Assembly (NCBI GenBank): GCA_041648505.1
Contig: JBAZOY010000028.1
Span: 1 to 28,881, forward strand
Length of the DNA stretch: 28,881 nucleotides
From: JBAZOY01 sp041648505
GTDB lineage: Bacteria; Desulfobacterota; Syntrophia; Syntrophales; CG2-30-49-12
Direction: 5' to 3'
The position numbers and the translations under genes are program-made. Each line of letters opens with the position of its first letter. The first letter of the stretch is position 1. This document shows positions 14,271-22,163 of this stretch, one piece after another. The notes under the pieces are model-generated. The model did not search any database, had not been told where the DNA came from, and worked only from the letters and a program-made list of their open reading frames with translations.

Positions 14271-15505
14271 TAAAACAAAATATAGCGAAGAATGGGTTGC
14301 TTGTTGCGATCCTCATTGTTTTTGGCGTTGTGTTCCTGACTGTGGGATGCGTGAAGAAGGAAGCTCCGGCGGAAGGAAAAACAGCAGCGGTGGCGGAAAA
14401 GAAGGAATCCGGCCATGATGGAAATGATAAAAAAGAAGAGCACGGCATTGTAACGCTGTCGCAGGAAATGCAGAAGTCTTCAGGAATAGAAATCAAACAG
14501 GTGGCCATGGAAGAAGCGGCAGTCCCCCTCTCGGCGACGGCAGTTATCGAGATGAACATGGACAGAACCGCAAAAATCAGTTCGCGGGTAACAGGAAAGG
14601 CTGTAAGGATCGTTGTATCCCAGGGCGACAGGGTGAAAGCCGGACAGGCGCTTGCCTATATCGACAGTGTGGAGCTCGATCAGATATGGAGCGATTATCG
14701 CAAGGCGCAAGGGAAAGTAGAACTGGCGCGAAGGAACCTCCAGCGGGAGGAGACCCTGTTTCAGAAGAAGATATCCCCCGAAAAAGATGTGCTGAAGGCC
14801 AGGCAGGAGTTGGACGAGGCAGAGGCGGACATAAACTTTGCACAGGAGCGTTTCCGGCTGGTTGGTGTTGATGTGACCCAGTTTGCCTCAAGCAAAGGCA
14901 ACGGCAACCATCCCCTTGTGCCGGTTGCATCACCGGTCGGCGGGATCGTGATAGAAAAGGCGGTTACCCAGGGCGAGGTTGTCAGTCCTGAAAAAACGCT
15001 CTTACTGGTGGCAGATCTCTCAACGCTCTGGGTGGTTATTGATGTCTATGAAAAAGATATGTCCCGCCTCAGGGTCGGCACAGGCGTGAAGGTGTCGGTC
15101 ACAGCGTTTCCGGATAAGGTATTCAAAGGAAAGATATCCTATATTGCCGATGTTGTGGATGAAAAGACAAGAACCGAAAAAGCGCGGGTAACCATCGACA
15201 ACGCAAGCGGCTTGCTCAAGCCTGGTATGTTTGCATCCGTTCTTATTGAAGCAAGAAACGTTGGGGGCGAGCGGCTCATCGCTGTTCCGGAAGAGGCCGT
15301 GCAGATCGAAGGCGCAGCGCGCTACGTCTTCGTTCGGGTCTCTCCCGACAAGTTCAAGAGAAGAGATATCGAGGTCGGCAGGACACTCGGAAAAAGCCTG
15401 GAGGTTACAGCAGGACTTAAGGAGGGCGATGTTGTCGCAGTCAAGGGCGCCTTTATTCTGAAATCTGAACTTAAAAAAGGTGAACTGGAAGGAGATGCAC
15501 ACTAA
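14267..15505 (+). CDS. CzcB/CusB-type periplasmic adaptor of RND efflux
   Basis: A 412-residue membrane-fusion protein. It begins with an N-terminal hydrophobic segment and Cys28 in a lipobox-like LTVGC, with Thr at -3, so lipidation is possible but atypical. Next come a short His/Asp/Lys-rich linker, the barrel-sandwich (lipoyl-like) halves (VSQGDRVKAGQALAYID and PVGGIVIEKAVTQGEVV) around a helical hairpin, the beta-barrel (STLWVVIDVYEKDM) and the membrane-proximal domain ending GLKEGDVVAVKGAF. It joins the outer-membrane duct to the inner-membrane pump. It overlaps the gene before by 4 nt, and its TAA shares one base with the ATG of the pump gene, so all three are coupled. Confidence 0.9.
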   Translation: MIKQNIAKNGLLVAILIVFGVVFLTVGCVKKEAPAEGKTAAVAEKKESGHDGNDKKEEHGIVTLSQEMQKSSGIEIKQVAMEEAAVPLSATAVIEMNMDRTAKISSRVTGKAVRIVVSQGDRVKAGQALAYIDSVELDQIWSDYRKAQGKVELARRNLQREETLFQKKISPEKDVLKARQELDEAEADINFAQERFRLVGVDVTQFASSKGNGNHPLVPVASPVGGIVIEKAVTQGEVVSPEKTLLLVADLSTLWVVIDVYEKDMSRLRVGTGVKVSVTAFPDKVFKGKISYIADVVDEKTRTEKARVTIDNASGLLKPGMFASVLIEARNVGGERLIAVPEEAVQIEGAARYVFVRVSPDKFKRRDIEVGRTLGKSLEVTAGLKEGDVVAVKGAFILKSELKKGELEGDAH

Positions 15506-18500
15506 TGCTGGAAAAAATAATTGCCTATACGTTAAAGCAAAAAGGGATGGTTATATTCCTTTCACTTTTAATCATCGCGTTCGGATTGTATTCCTATTTA
15601 AAATTGCCGATTGATGCGTTTCCGGATGTGACAAACATTCAAGTTGAAGTCGTCAGCCACGCAGACGGACTATCTGCAATAGAGATTGAGAGAAATGTCA
15701 CATACCCGATTGAGATGGCCATGCGCGGTTTGCCCGACATTGAACAAATGCGTTCGGTCACCAAGTTCGGGCTGTCAATTGTGACCATAGTTTTCAAAGA
15801 TAATGTTGATATTTATTTTGCGCGGCAGCTGGTATTTGAACGATTGGCGGAAGCCCGGGAAAAGGTGCCCAAAGGTGTTGAGGTTGCTATGGGACCTATC
15901 GGCACGGCCATGGGTGAAATCTATCAATACACTATCGAAGGGAAAATGCCGAAAGATCCCCTGCAAAAAATTTCTTACCTGACCAACCTGAGAACATTTC
16001 AGGAGTGGATTATTACGCCACAGTTAAAAAGTGTTGCCGGCGTAAATGAAATAAATTCTTACGGCGGATACTTCAAGCAATATCAGGTCATCGTGTTACC
16101 GGAGAAATTGGTGAAATATGCCGTAACAGTAGATGATGTTTATTCTGCAATCGGCAACAATAATCAAAACGTTGGCGGTAATGTTCTTGAACGGAATACA
16201 GATCAATATATCGTTCGCGGAGTCGGGTTGATAAAAAATGTCAGTGACATCGAAAACATTGTCCTGAAATCTGAACATGGAACGCCGACTTACATAAGAG
16301 ATGTTGCTCAAGTAAAGATTGGCGAAGCCGTGCGGATGGGTGCGGCCATGAAGGACGGTAAAGATGAAGCCGTCGGTGGAATCGTCATGATGCTGCGCGG
16401 CGAAAACAGCCGTGACGTTGTTCGCCGGGTGGCGGATAAAGTAAAGGAAATTAATGAGAACAACATGCTTCCGGACGGCGTCAAGATCGTTCCTTATTAC
16501 GACAGAAGTGATATTGTGAACGCGAGCGTTAGCACGGTAACCAAAGCTCTGATTGAAGGCGCCATTCTTGTTCTGATCGTACTGTATCTATTGCTGAACA
16601 GTTTCAGGGGAAGTTTTGTCGTTCTGATTGCTTTACCTCTTTCTCTGTTTGCTACCTTTATTGTGATGAAGCTTGTCGGATTGAGCGCGAACTTAATGTC
16701 ACTCGGCGGAATAGCTATTTCTATTGGCATGATTTTAGACTCAACAATAATCCAGGTAGAAAATGTGCAACGTCATTATGTTGAGATGAAAAAAGATCAA
16801 CATCCAATTCTTACGGTACTTAAGGCTGTGATTGAAGTTCAAAAGCCCAGCATTTTTGGAGTATTGATCATTGCTATCACTTTTCTTCCTATTATTTCAC
16901 TAGAGGGTATTGAAGGGAAGATGTTTGGGCCGCTCGCCATAACCGTTGCTATCGCGCTTCTTGCATCATTGTTCCTCTCTATATTTGTTGTTCCGGTTCT
17001 GTGCATCCTCTTTCTGAAACCGCAACCGGAAAAAGAAAGCCTCATCATGAAGTATGCAAAGAAAGCTTATTTGCCGCTTCTGGAATATGCCATGAATAAG
17101 AAAAAAACTATACTAAGTGTTGCCGGAGTCGTCTTAATTGTCTCTCTATTTTTAGTAACAAGATTAGGAACGGAGTTTATTCCAACAATGGATGAAGGTT
17201 CGTTTGATATGGATATTGCTATGCTTCCCGGTGTCTCGCTGGCGACATCAATGGAAGTAAATCAACGTGCTGCCCAAAAGCTGAAGCAGTTTGACGAACT
17301 GGATGTGGTGGTGTCACGAACAGGTCAAACCGGTGTGGCCTTGGATACCCGGGGGACGGATAAAACCGGATATGTTGGAATATTCAAGCCGAAGAGTGAA
17401 TGGAAACGGGACATTTCGAAAGAAGAATTGACGAATGAAATGCGCAAATCATTGGAATCAATAGCGGGTATCAGTTTCGGATTCAGCCAGCCGATACAAT
17501 GCCGGATTGATGAGCTTGTTGCCGGAACACGCGCGCAGCTGATCGTTAAGCTGTTTGGCGAAGACATCGACGTGCTGAAAAATAAATCGGCTGAAATTGC
17601 GAAAGTCTTTTCTTCCATTAAGGGTGGGACCGACCTGGCTACGGAAAAGGTTTCGGGGCAGCCATATCTGACGGTCAACATCGACCGGTCCAAAATAGCA
17701 CGGTATGGTCTGAATATCAGCGATGTTCAGAGTGTCATTGAAATAGCCGTTGCCGGGAAATCTGCTTCTCAATTTTATGAAGAGAACCGGAGATTTGATA
17801 TAACCGTTCGTCTGCCGGAAGAAAAAAGAAATTCCCTCGAAGCGATCAAAAACATATTAGTCACCACAAAATCGGGAATGAATATTCCGCTCGAACAATT
17901 AGCATCTGTGAGCATGATTGAAGGACCAGTCCAAATAAGCCGTCAGGATGGCATTAGAAGAATCGGGATCGAGATGAATATGAGCGGCAGAGATATCGGC
18001 AGTTTTGTTGCGGAAGCAAAACAAAAGATAAAAGAGAAAGTTAAGTTACCGGCCGGTTATTATCTTACCTGGGGCGGGCAATTTGAGAATCAGCAGAGAG
18101 CGATGAACAAACTGATGATCATTGGACCTGTTGCCATCGGATTAATACTGCTTCTTTTGTATGTTACATTCAGATCGATCCGCTTGACGCTGTTGGTAAT
18201 TTCTAATCTGCCCTTTGCCTTGATCGGCGGCGTCTTTTCTCTCTTCATATCCGGGCAATATTTGTCGGTTCCTGCGTCAGTGGGGTTTATCGTCTTGTTC
18301 GGTGTGGCAGTTTTAAACGGACTTGTGCTGGTATCGCGCATCTCGCAATTGCGCGACGAAGGACTTGAATTGCAGGAAGCAATCAGGAAGGGAAGTCTGG
18401 ATCGATTACGTCCGGTATTGATGACTGCATTAATCGCCATTTTCAGTTTGGTGCCGATGCTGCTTGCTGGCGGGACGGGTTCAGAAATTCAAAAACCGCT

Positions 18501-18609
18501 GGCAACAGTCGTCGTGGGGGGATTGATTACTTCCACACTGCTTACGCTGTTAATTATTCCATCGGTGTACAGTTGGTTTGAAAAGAGAAAAGTTGAAGAA
18601 GAATTGTAA
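15505..18609 (+). CDS. CzcA/CusA family heavy-metal RND pump
   Basis: A 1034-residue inner-membrane proton-driven exporter (HME-RND family) with the N-terminal KLPIDAFPDVTNIQVEV, two large periplasmic loops and twelve membrane segments. In helix 4 the sequence GGIAISIGMILDSTIIQVEN keeps one Asp (Asp412), while the second Asp typical of CzcA-like divalent pumps is Ser406, as in CusA-type pumps, which have Ala there. By contrast, the periplasmic QPIQCRIDELVAGTRA is of the CzcA/divalent kind, and the CusA methionine in EG-x8-LPG is not at the usual place. Substrate is therefore uncertain (Cu/Ag or Zn/Cd/Co). Starts one base inside the adaptor stop. Confidence 0.93.
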   Translation: MLEKIIAYTLKQKGMVIFLSLLIIAFGLYSYLKLPIDAFPDVTNIQVEVVSHADGLSAIEIERNVTYPIEMAMRGLPDIEQMRSVTKFGLSIVTIVFKDNVDIYFARQLVFERLAEAREKVPKGVEVAMGPIGTAMGEIYQYTIEGKMPKDPLQKISYLTNLRTFQEWIITPQLKSVAGVNEINSYGGYFKQYQVIVLPEKLVKYAVTVDDVYSAIGNNNQNVGGNVLERNTDQYIVRGVGLIKNVSDIENIVLKSEHGTPTYIRDVAQVKIGEAVRMGAAMKDGKDEAVGGIVMMLRGENSRDVVRRVADKVKEINENNMLPDGVKIVPYYDRSDIVNASVSTVTKALIEGAILVLIVLYLLLNSFRGSFVVLIALPLSLFATFIVMKLVGLSANLMSLGGIAISIGMILDSTIIQVENVQRHYVEMKKDQHPILTVLKAVIEVQKPSIFGVLIIAITFLPIISLEGIEGKMFGPLAITVAIALLASLFLSIFVVPVLCILFLKPQPEKESLIMKYAKKAYLPLLEYAMNKKKTILSVAGVVLIVSLFLVTRLGTEFIPTMDEGSFDMDIAMLPGVSLATSMEVNQRAAQKLKQFDELDVVVSRTGQTGVALDTRGTDKTGYVGIFKPKSEWKRDISKEELTNEMRKSLESIAGISFGFSQPIQCRIDELVAGTRAQLIVKLFGEDIDVLKNKSAEIAKVFSSIKGGTDLATEKVSGQPYLTVNIDRSKIARYGLNISDVQSVIEIAVAGKSASQFYEENRRFDITVRLPEEKRNSLEAIKNILVTTKSGMNIPLEQLASVSMIEGPVQISRQDGIRRIGIEMNMSGRDIGSFVAEAKQKIKEKVKLPAGYYLTWGGQFENQQRAMNKLMIIGPVAIGLILLLLYVTFRSIRLTLLVISNLPFALIGGVFSLFISGQYLSVPASVGFIVLFGVAVLNGLVLVSRISQLRDEGLELQEAIRKGSLDRLRPVLMTALIAIFSLVPMLLAGGTGSEIQKPLATVVVGGLITSTLLTLLIIPSVYSWFEKRKVEEEL

Positions 18610-18612
18610 ATG

Positions 18613-18635
18613 GGTATGTGAATATTTCACATGCC
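18613..18635 (+). other. Hairpin between the RND pump and PII genes
   Basis: GGTATGTGAA and TTCACATGCC form a 10-bp stem with one T-G wobble around a TAT loop, a few bases after the pump stop. No T-run follows, so it is not a classical terminator; it may stabilise or process the operon mRNA. A second small stem, CTCA-TCAA-TGAG, runs into the GAGGAG ribosome site of the PII gene. Confidence 0.5.
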
Positions 18636-18657
18636 ACTCATCAATGAGGAGAATTAT

Positions 18658-18999
18658 ATGAAAGAGATAAAGGCAATCATCAGACCATTCAAATTGTTGG
18701 ACGTAGCCGAAGCACTGAAAGAAATTGAAGGACTGCCGGGCGTGACTGTATCGGAAATCAGAGGATTCGGCAAAAGCAGGGCGAAGAACGCAAAAGATAA
18801 AATTGTTTACGAAATGGTGGAATTTATTCCACGCATACAATTAGAAGTTGTTGTAGATGATGAGATGGTTGATGCAGTCGTCAACGTAATTCAGCAATAT
18901 GCTCATACCGGCAATACGGGTGATGGGAAAATATTTGTGGTTAATGTCGAAGCAATTGTAAAGATAAGAACAAATGAAAGAGGGAGAGATGCGATTTAA
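18658..18999 (+). CDS. PII-like signalling protein of the metal-efflux type (PII-NG-like)
   Basis: A 113-residue PII/GlnB-fold protein starting MKEIKAIIRPFK; the ATG follows GAGGAG by 6 nt and is preferred over an upstream in-frame ATG at 18631. The nucleotide-binding B- and C-loop parts are present (HTGNTGDGKIFVV, VKIRTNERG). In the T-loop the uridylylated Tyr51 of GlnB aligns with Glu52, with a Tyr one residue earlier, and the RG following Tyr46 is KI, so normal nitrogen signalling by uridylylation is unlikely. A PII subgroup (PII-NG) is known to be encoded beside CzcA/CusA-type pumps, which fits the 48-nt spacing here. It may sense adenylates or metal state and act on the pump; that is inference. 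Confidence 0.9.
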   Translation: MKEIKAIIRPFKLLDVAEALKEIEGLPGVTVSEIRGFGKSRAKNAKDKIVYEMVEFIPRIQLEVVVDDEMVDAVVNVIQQYAHTGNTGDGKIFVVNVEAIVKIRTNERGRDAI

Positions 19000-19055
19000 C
19001 AGAATGTCTATACAGGCAATAAGGGTAACGATAGAATATTCATTTATGGCGTTAG

Positions 19056-19137
19056 AGATTCCGTCAGGATTTAGACAAAAAACGTGGTGATGTAGCCGCG
19101 TAGAAGAAGGAGAGGCAATGCGAAAAGTAATAATAGG
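19056..19137 (+). repeat. Dispersed leader repeat, copy A
   Basis: About 82 bp that match copy B at 21403-21485 at roughly 85% by eye, with one single-base gap. The shared core includes CCGTCAGGATT, a GGY-GATG-(T/A)A-GCC hairpin, TAGAA, a purine-rich ribosome site and the first codons of the following frame. In one frame both copies read DKKRGD-x-A-x-stop before the ribosome site, so the repeat could be the 3' end of a lost gene plus the start of the next. Confidence 0.8.
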
Positions 19138-19189
19138 CGGCGAAATAAAAGTGGATGATCGGATAGAAATTATCGACGAGAAACAATAA
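19118..19189 (+). pseudogene. 23-codon frame, probable remnant of a lipoprotein gene start
   Basis: ATG at 19118, preceded by GAAGGAGAGG, opens a frame of 23 codons. Its first ten residues (MRKVIIGGEI) match the start of the lipoprotein at 21466 (MQKVITGVFI), and the upstream 60 bp match as well; after that the similarity ends and no signal peptide or lipobox follows. It looks like the stump of a second copy whose body was lost, though a functional micropeptide cannot be excluded. Confidence 0.4.
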
Positions 19190-19223
19190 ACCGGAAAGCA
19201 ACTAAACCAAGAGGCAGTCAATA

Positions 19224-20264
19224 GTGAAGATAACTGATGATATTAAAAAATATAGAAACGCAATAACAATTGTTCTTGCCCTATCTGGCATCATGCTTAT
19301 ATTTTATTACAACTATTGCGACACCGCTTGCAGTTATCTCAAGGGAGACATCTGGGACATTGATCTCAAATGGGTAGGAATCGTTTATATGGCGGTAATA
19401 ATCGCCTTTGCCTCTTTCCGGCAAACACCCTTTGTGCGGGTGCTTCTGGCTGCTGGCTTGGGTGTGGAAGTCCATTTATATGCTTTTCAGGTGCAAAATG
19501 ATGTGTATTGCCCATTTTGTCTTGCTTTTTCCGTGGTGCTCATTTTGGCTTTTATTATTAATTACGAAGTTCCATCCGCCTGGCGCGAAAACCGCCGCCG
19601 GATGTGGCTCTATTTTCTCGGGGAGGTTGATTTTCTTAAGTTCAGGATTCATAAGCTGCCGTTGTTGCTTTTCAGTTTGTTGGGATATTTAACTATTTTA
19701 TTTTCTTTTTCCGGTTCCGTCACGCCGGCCTACGGACAAGAGGCTACCCGCGGAGTTCCTTCTCTGGGCAAGGGAGCTTATGAAGTTGTTATATTTACAG
19801 ACTACTTCTGTCTGCCATGCCGGAGAATTGATACAAAAGCCGAATCGCTATTGAAGGAATTACTGGCAACAAAAAAGGTAAAAATCACTTTTGTTGACGT
19901 CTCCTTGCATCGCGCCACGCCGATTTATGCTAAGTATTACCTCTATGTGGCGAATGTCAATGCCGATGCGAATAGCGTTTTTTATGTCCGCAGGTTGCTT
20001 TTCGATGCGGCGCAGATCAAACACATCCAGACGGAAGACGCTCTTGTCAACTATCTGACAGAACAGAAAATATCTTGGAAAGTATTGAATGAAAAATCTA
20101 TCTTTCCAATAATGAGCGACATGATTAAAGAAAACAAAGTTGACGCCACCCTTACCCGTGTAATCAAATACACCCCGACAGATATAAAAAAATACGTTGG
20201 CGATGACAAAATATGGGATGGGCTCAAGCAATTAAAAGCATTTTTGACGATTGGGAAAAAATAA
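19224..20264 (+). CDS. VKOR-thioredoxin-fold fusion (DsbB/DsbA-like) protein
   Basis: A 346-residue inner-membrane protein. Residues 1 to about 165 form a vitamin K epoxide reductase/DsbB-like domain of several helices, with the loop cysteines Cys32 and Cys36 (CDTACSYLKGD) and the quinone-side motif CPFC at 96-99. A last helix is followed by a periplasmic DsbA-like thioredoxin domain with active site CLPC at 196-199. Such fusions make disulfides in exported proteins and pass electrons to quinone. The start is GTG at 19224 with GAGG 9 nt before. It sits inside the metal island among exported Cys-containing proteins, which may be its clients; that link is inferred. Confidence 0.85.
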   Translation: MKITDDIKKYRNAITIVLALSGIMLIFYYNYCDTACSYLKGDIWDIDLKWVGIVYMAVIIAFASFRQTPFVRVLLAAGLGVEVHLYAFQVQNDVYCPFCLAFSVVLILAFIINYEVPSAWRENRRRMWLYFLGEVDFLKFRIHKLPLLLFSLLGYLTILFSFSGSVTPAYGQEATRGVPSLGKGAYEVVIFTDYFCLPCRRIDTKAESLLKELLATKKVKITFVDVSLHRATPIYAKYYLYVANVNADANSVFYVRRLLFDAAQIKHIQTEDALVNYLTEQKISWKVLNEKSIFPIMSDMIKENKVDATLTRVIKYTPTDIKKYVGDDKIWDGLKQLKAFLTIGKK

Positions 20265-20301
20265 GCACCTATTTTTAAAAAAGAGGACTCATGCTAATAT
20301 G

Positions 20302-20338
20302 ATATCCAAGTTATCGGAAAAAAACGAACTTCGGATAT
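20302..20338. other. Hairpin upstream of the CDF exporter
   Basis: ATATCC-AAGTT (20302-20312) pairs with AACTT-c-GGATAT (20327-20338): 11 base pairs with one bulged C around a 14-nt A-rich loop. No T-run follows. It lies about 40 bp before the DmeF-like gene, so an operator or a regulatory leader stem is possible. Confidence 0.5.
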
Positions 20339-20377
20339 TAATTGCTAGGCCGTTCGAAATAGAAAATGGAGCACAAA

Positions 20378-21331
20378 ATGCACAATGAAAAAATAGAGTT
20401 ATGGCATCATCATCATCATCTGTTTAACGTTGAGAAACAAGCAATAGAAAAGAGTACTTTAATGGTTGTGATTATTACCTTTGTCACAATGATTGCTGAA
20501 ATATTGTTTGGCTGGATTACTAATTCAATGGCGTTGTTGGCTGATGGCTGGCACATGGGAACGCATGCCTTTGCTTTGGGAATCACTCTGATTGCATTCA
20601 TCATGGCTAGAAAATATGCAAAAGATACTAATTTTACATTTGGAACATGGAAAATTGAAATTCTAGGGGCTTACACGAGCGCCATCGTGCTTGGTATTGT
20701 TGGTGTGATAATGATTTTTTCTTCTATTGGAAGAATTATTAGTCCACTGAATATTCATTACAATCAGGCATTATTTGTAGCGGTCTTAGGTTTGTTGGTA
20801 AATCTTGTTTGCGCAGTAATACTCAATAGTAGTGGTCATTCTCATGAACATGAGCACCATCATAAAGAAGAAGGTGATGATGAACATTCCCAGCATAAGC
20901 ACATTCCCGAAGATTTGAATTTGAAATCGGCATATTTGCATGTTGTGGCAGATGCCTTGACGTCAGTATTAGCAATTGCAGCATTACTTGGTGCAAAATA
21001 TTTTGAGCTCAATTGGCTTGACCCGTTTATGGGAATTGTAGGCGCAGGCTTAATTATTCGCTGGTCATTTTTATTACTGAAGGATACTGGCGGTATTTTG
21101 CTTGAACGTGAAATGGATGATTCAATAGTTAATGAAATAAAAAATGAAATTGAATCTGATGGAGATTCAAAAATAAGTGACTTACATATTTGGAAAGTAG
21201 CACAAGACAAATATGCTTGTATTGTGTCTTTGGTAACAGCAAGAAATTATTCAATTGAAGAATATAAAGCACGATTAAATAAAATACATAAGTTAGCGCA
21301 TGTAACCGTAGAAATAAATGAATGCAAATAG
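20378..21331 (+). CDS. dmeF: CDF family cation exporter, DmeF-like (Co2+/Ni2+/Zn2+)
   Basis: A 317-residue cation diffusion facilitator with six predicted helices. The first metal site in helix 2 reads LLADGWHMGTHAFALG, the HxxxH variant of the DmeF branch, and the partner site in helix 5 reads HVVADALTSVLAI (HxxxD). A His-rich cytoplasmic loop (HSHEHEHHH, about residues 150-175) and a five-His stretch at the N-terminus probably bind metal. The ATG at 20378 is chosen because GGAG lies 6 nt before it; an in-frame ATG at 20366 has no such site. DmeF proteins export Co2+ or Ni2+ by proton exchange; the ion here is inferred. The gene is clearly more AT-rich than its neighbours. Confidence 0.88.
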   Translation: MHNEKIELWHHHHHLFNVEKQAIEKSTLMVVIITFVTMIAEILFGWITNSMALLADGWHMGTHAFALGITLIAFIMARKYAKDTNFTFGTWKIEILGAYTSAIVLGIVGVIMIFSSIGRIISPLNIHYNQALFVAVLGLLVNLVCAVILNSSGHSHEHEHHHKEEGDDEHSQHKHIPEDLNLKSAYLHVVADALTSVLAIAALLGAKYFELNWLDPFMGIVGAGLIIRWSFLLLKDTGGILLEREMDDSIVNEIKNEIESDGDSKISDLHIWKVAQDKYACIVSLVTARNYSIEEYKARLNKIHKLAHVTVEINECK

Positions 21332-21402
21332 AAAAAACATGCCGTTACTACATTTCAAGAGTTAGTTATCAGCAATGAGATTTTTCGGAATCATTTGTTT
21401 GT

Positions 21403-21485
21403 AGATACCGTCAGGATTAAGACAAAAAAACGAGGCGATGAAGCCGTGTAGAAAAAGGTGAGAAAATGCAAAAAGTAATAACAGG
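21403..21485 (+). repeat. Dispersed leader repeat, copy B
   Basis: Second copy of the 82-bp sequence found at 19056-19137. Here it ends in the ribosome site (AAAGGTGAG) and first codons of the intact lipoprotein gene at 21466. A weaker match continues some 20 bp further upstream. The conserved GGY-GATG-GCC stem suggests either an RNA structure or simple shared ancestry. Confidence 0.8.
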
Positions 21486-22068
21486 TGTGTTTATAGGCGT
21501 CATGAGCCTTGTTTTGATAGGGTGTGGCGCTACGGCAAAGACAATTAAGCAAAAAACACAAACCGAACGTACGGATGTTTTTACGGAGTTCAAGAATGGC
21601 GACGCTTCTGCACGGGGCTTTGCTGTTCTGACGATTAAAGCGACAATTAAGACCCATCTTGCGGGATATTACTTCCTTGAGTCGAAAGAGTCTATTCATG
21701 GGAAGTCTGGCTATCCGTTCCTGATCAATATTGACGGACAGGCAGCCACCTGGACGGTTGTTGGACAAAAAGAAAACGTGCCGCTCTATGATAAGGATGG
21801 GAAGACAAGCCATGATCCCGACGCAGGGGAGGGCATTAAATATGTTCTGGAAAAAAAGATACAGCTGACTTCGGGAACACACAAAGTCTTCCTTGGGCTG
21901 CCTGCCGATGACTATTTCAAGGAAGTGGCGATCACGCTTAAGGAAGGAGACTCTGCCATGCTTGAATTTAAACCCGTCTACAATTACAAAACTAATCCTC
22001 ATAGGATTCCCGCTTTTCATGAGGGTATAAAAAAATATGAGTTATATCTGAATAACACGCGCATTTAA
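21466..22068 (+). CDS. Outer-membrane-type lipoprotein of unknown function
   Basis: A 200-residue protein with a lipoprotein signal (GVFIGVMSLVLIGC, Cys20); Gly at +2 suggests sorting to the outer membrane. The mature part reads as a compact beta-rich domain (YPFLINIDGQAATWTV, IQLTSGTHKVFLGLP, AITLKEGDSAMLEFKPVY), similar in style to PEGA-like or carbohydrate-binding sandwich folds, but no family can be named. It lies between the CDF exporter and the P-type ATPase with about 135 and 95 nt gaps, and its leader is duplicated upstream of the VKOR gene. A CGCAT-TTA-ATGCG hairpin covers its stop codon. Any part in metal resistance is inferred from position only. Confidence 0.75.
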   Translation: MQKVITGVFIGVMSLVLIGCGATAKTIKQKTQTERTDVFTEFKNGDASARGFAVLTIKATIKTHLAGYYFLESKESIHGKSGYPFLINIDGQAATWTVVGQKENVPLYDKDGKTSHDPDAGEGIKYVLEKKIQLTSGTHKVFLGLPADDYFKEVAITLKEGDSAMLEFKPVYNYKTNPHRIPAFHEGIKKYELYLNNTRI

Positions 22069-22163
22069 TGCGGGAAAGGTCCCGACTCTCTCCACCGTAA
22101 CCTCAGCAATGAGGAATTACGACATATTGAAGAGGGAGTATAAATTTAGAAAGCGGAAAATAC

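Noticed and set aside
19056..19117. Leader repeat as a known riboswitch (c-di-GMP-I, fluoride or NiCo class)
   Set aside because: Short stretches look similar (GATG-GCC), but the conserved cores of these classes are not present.
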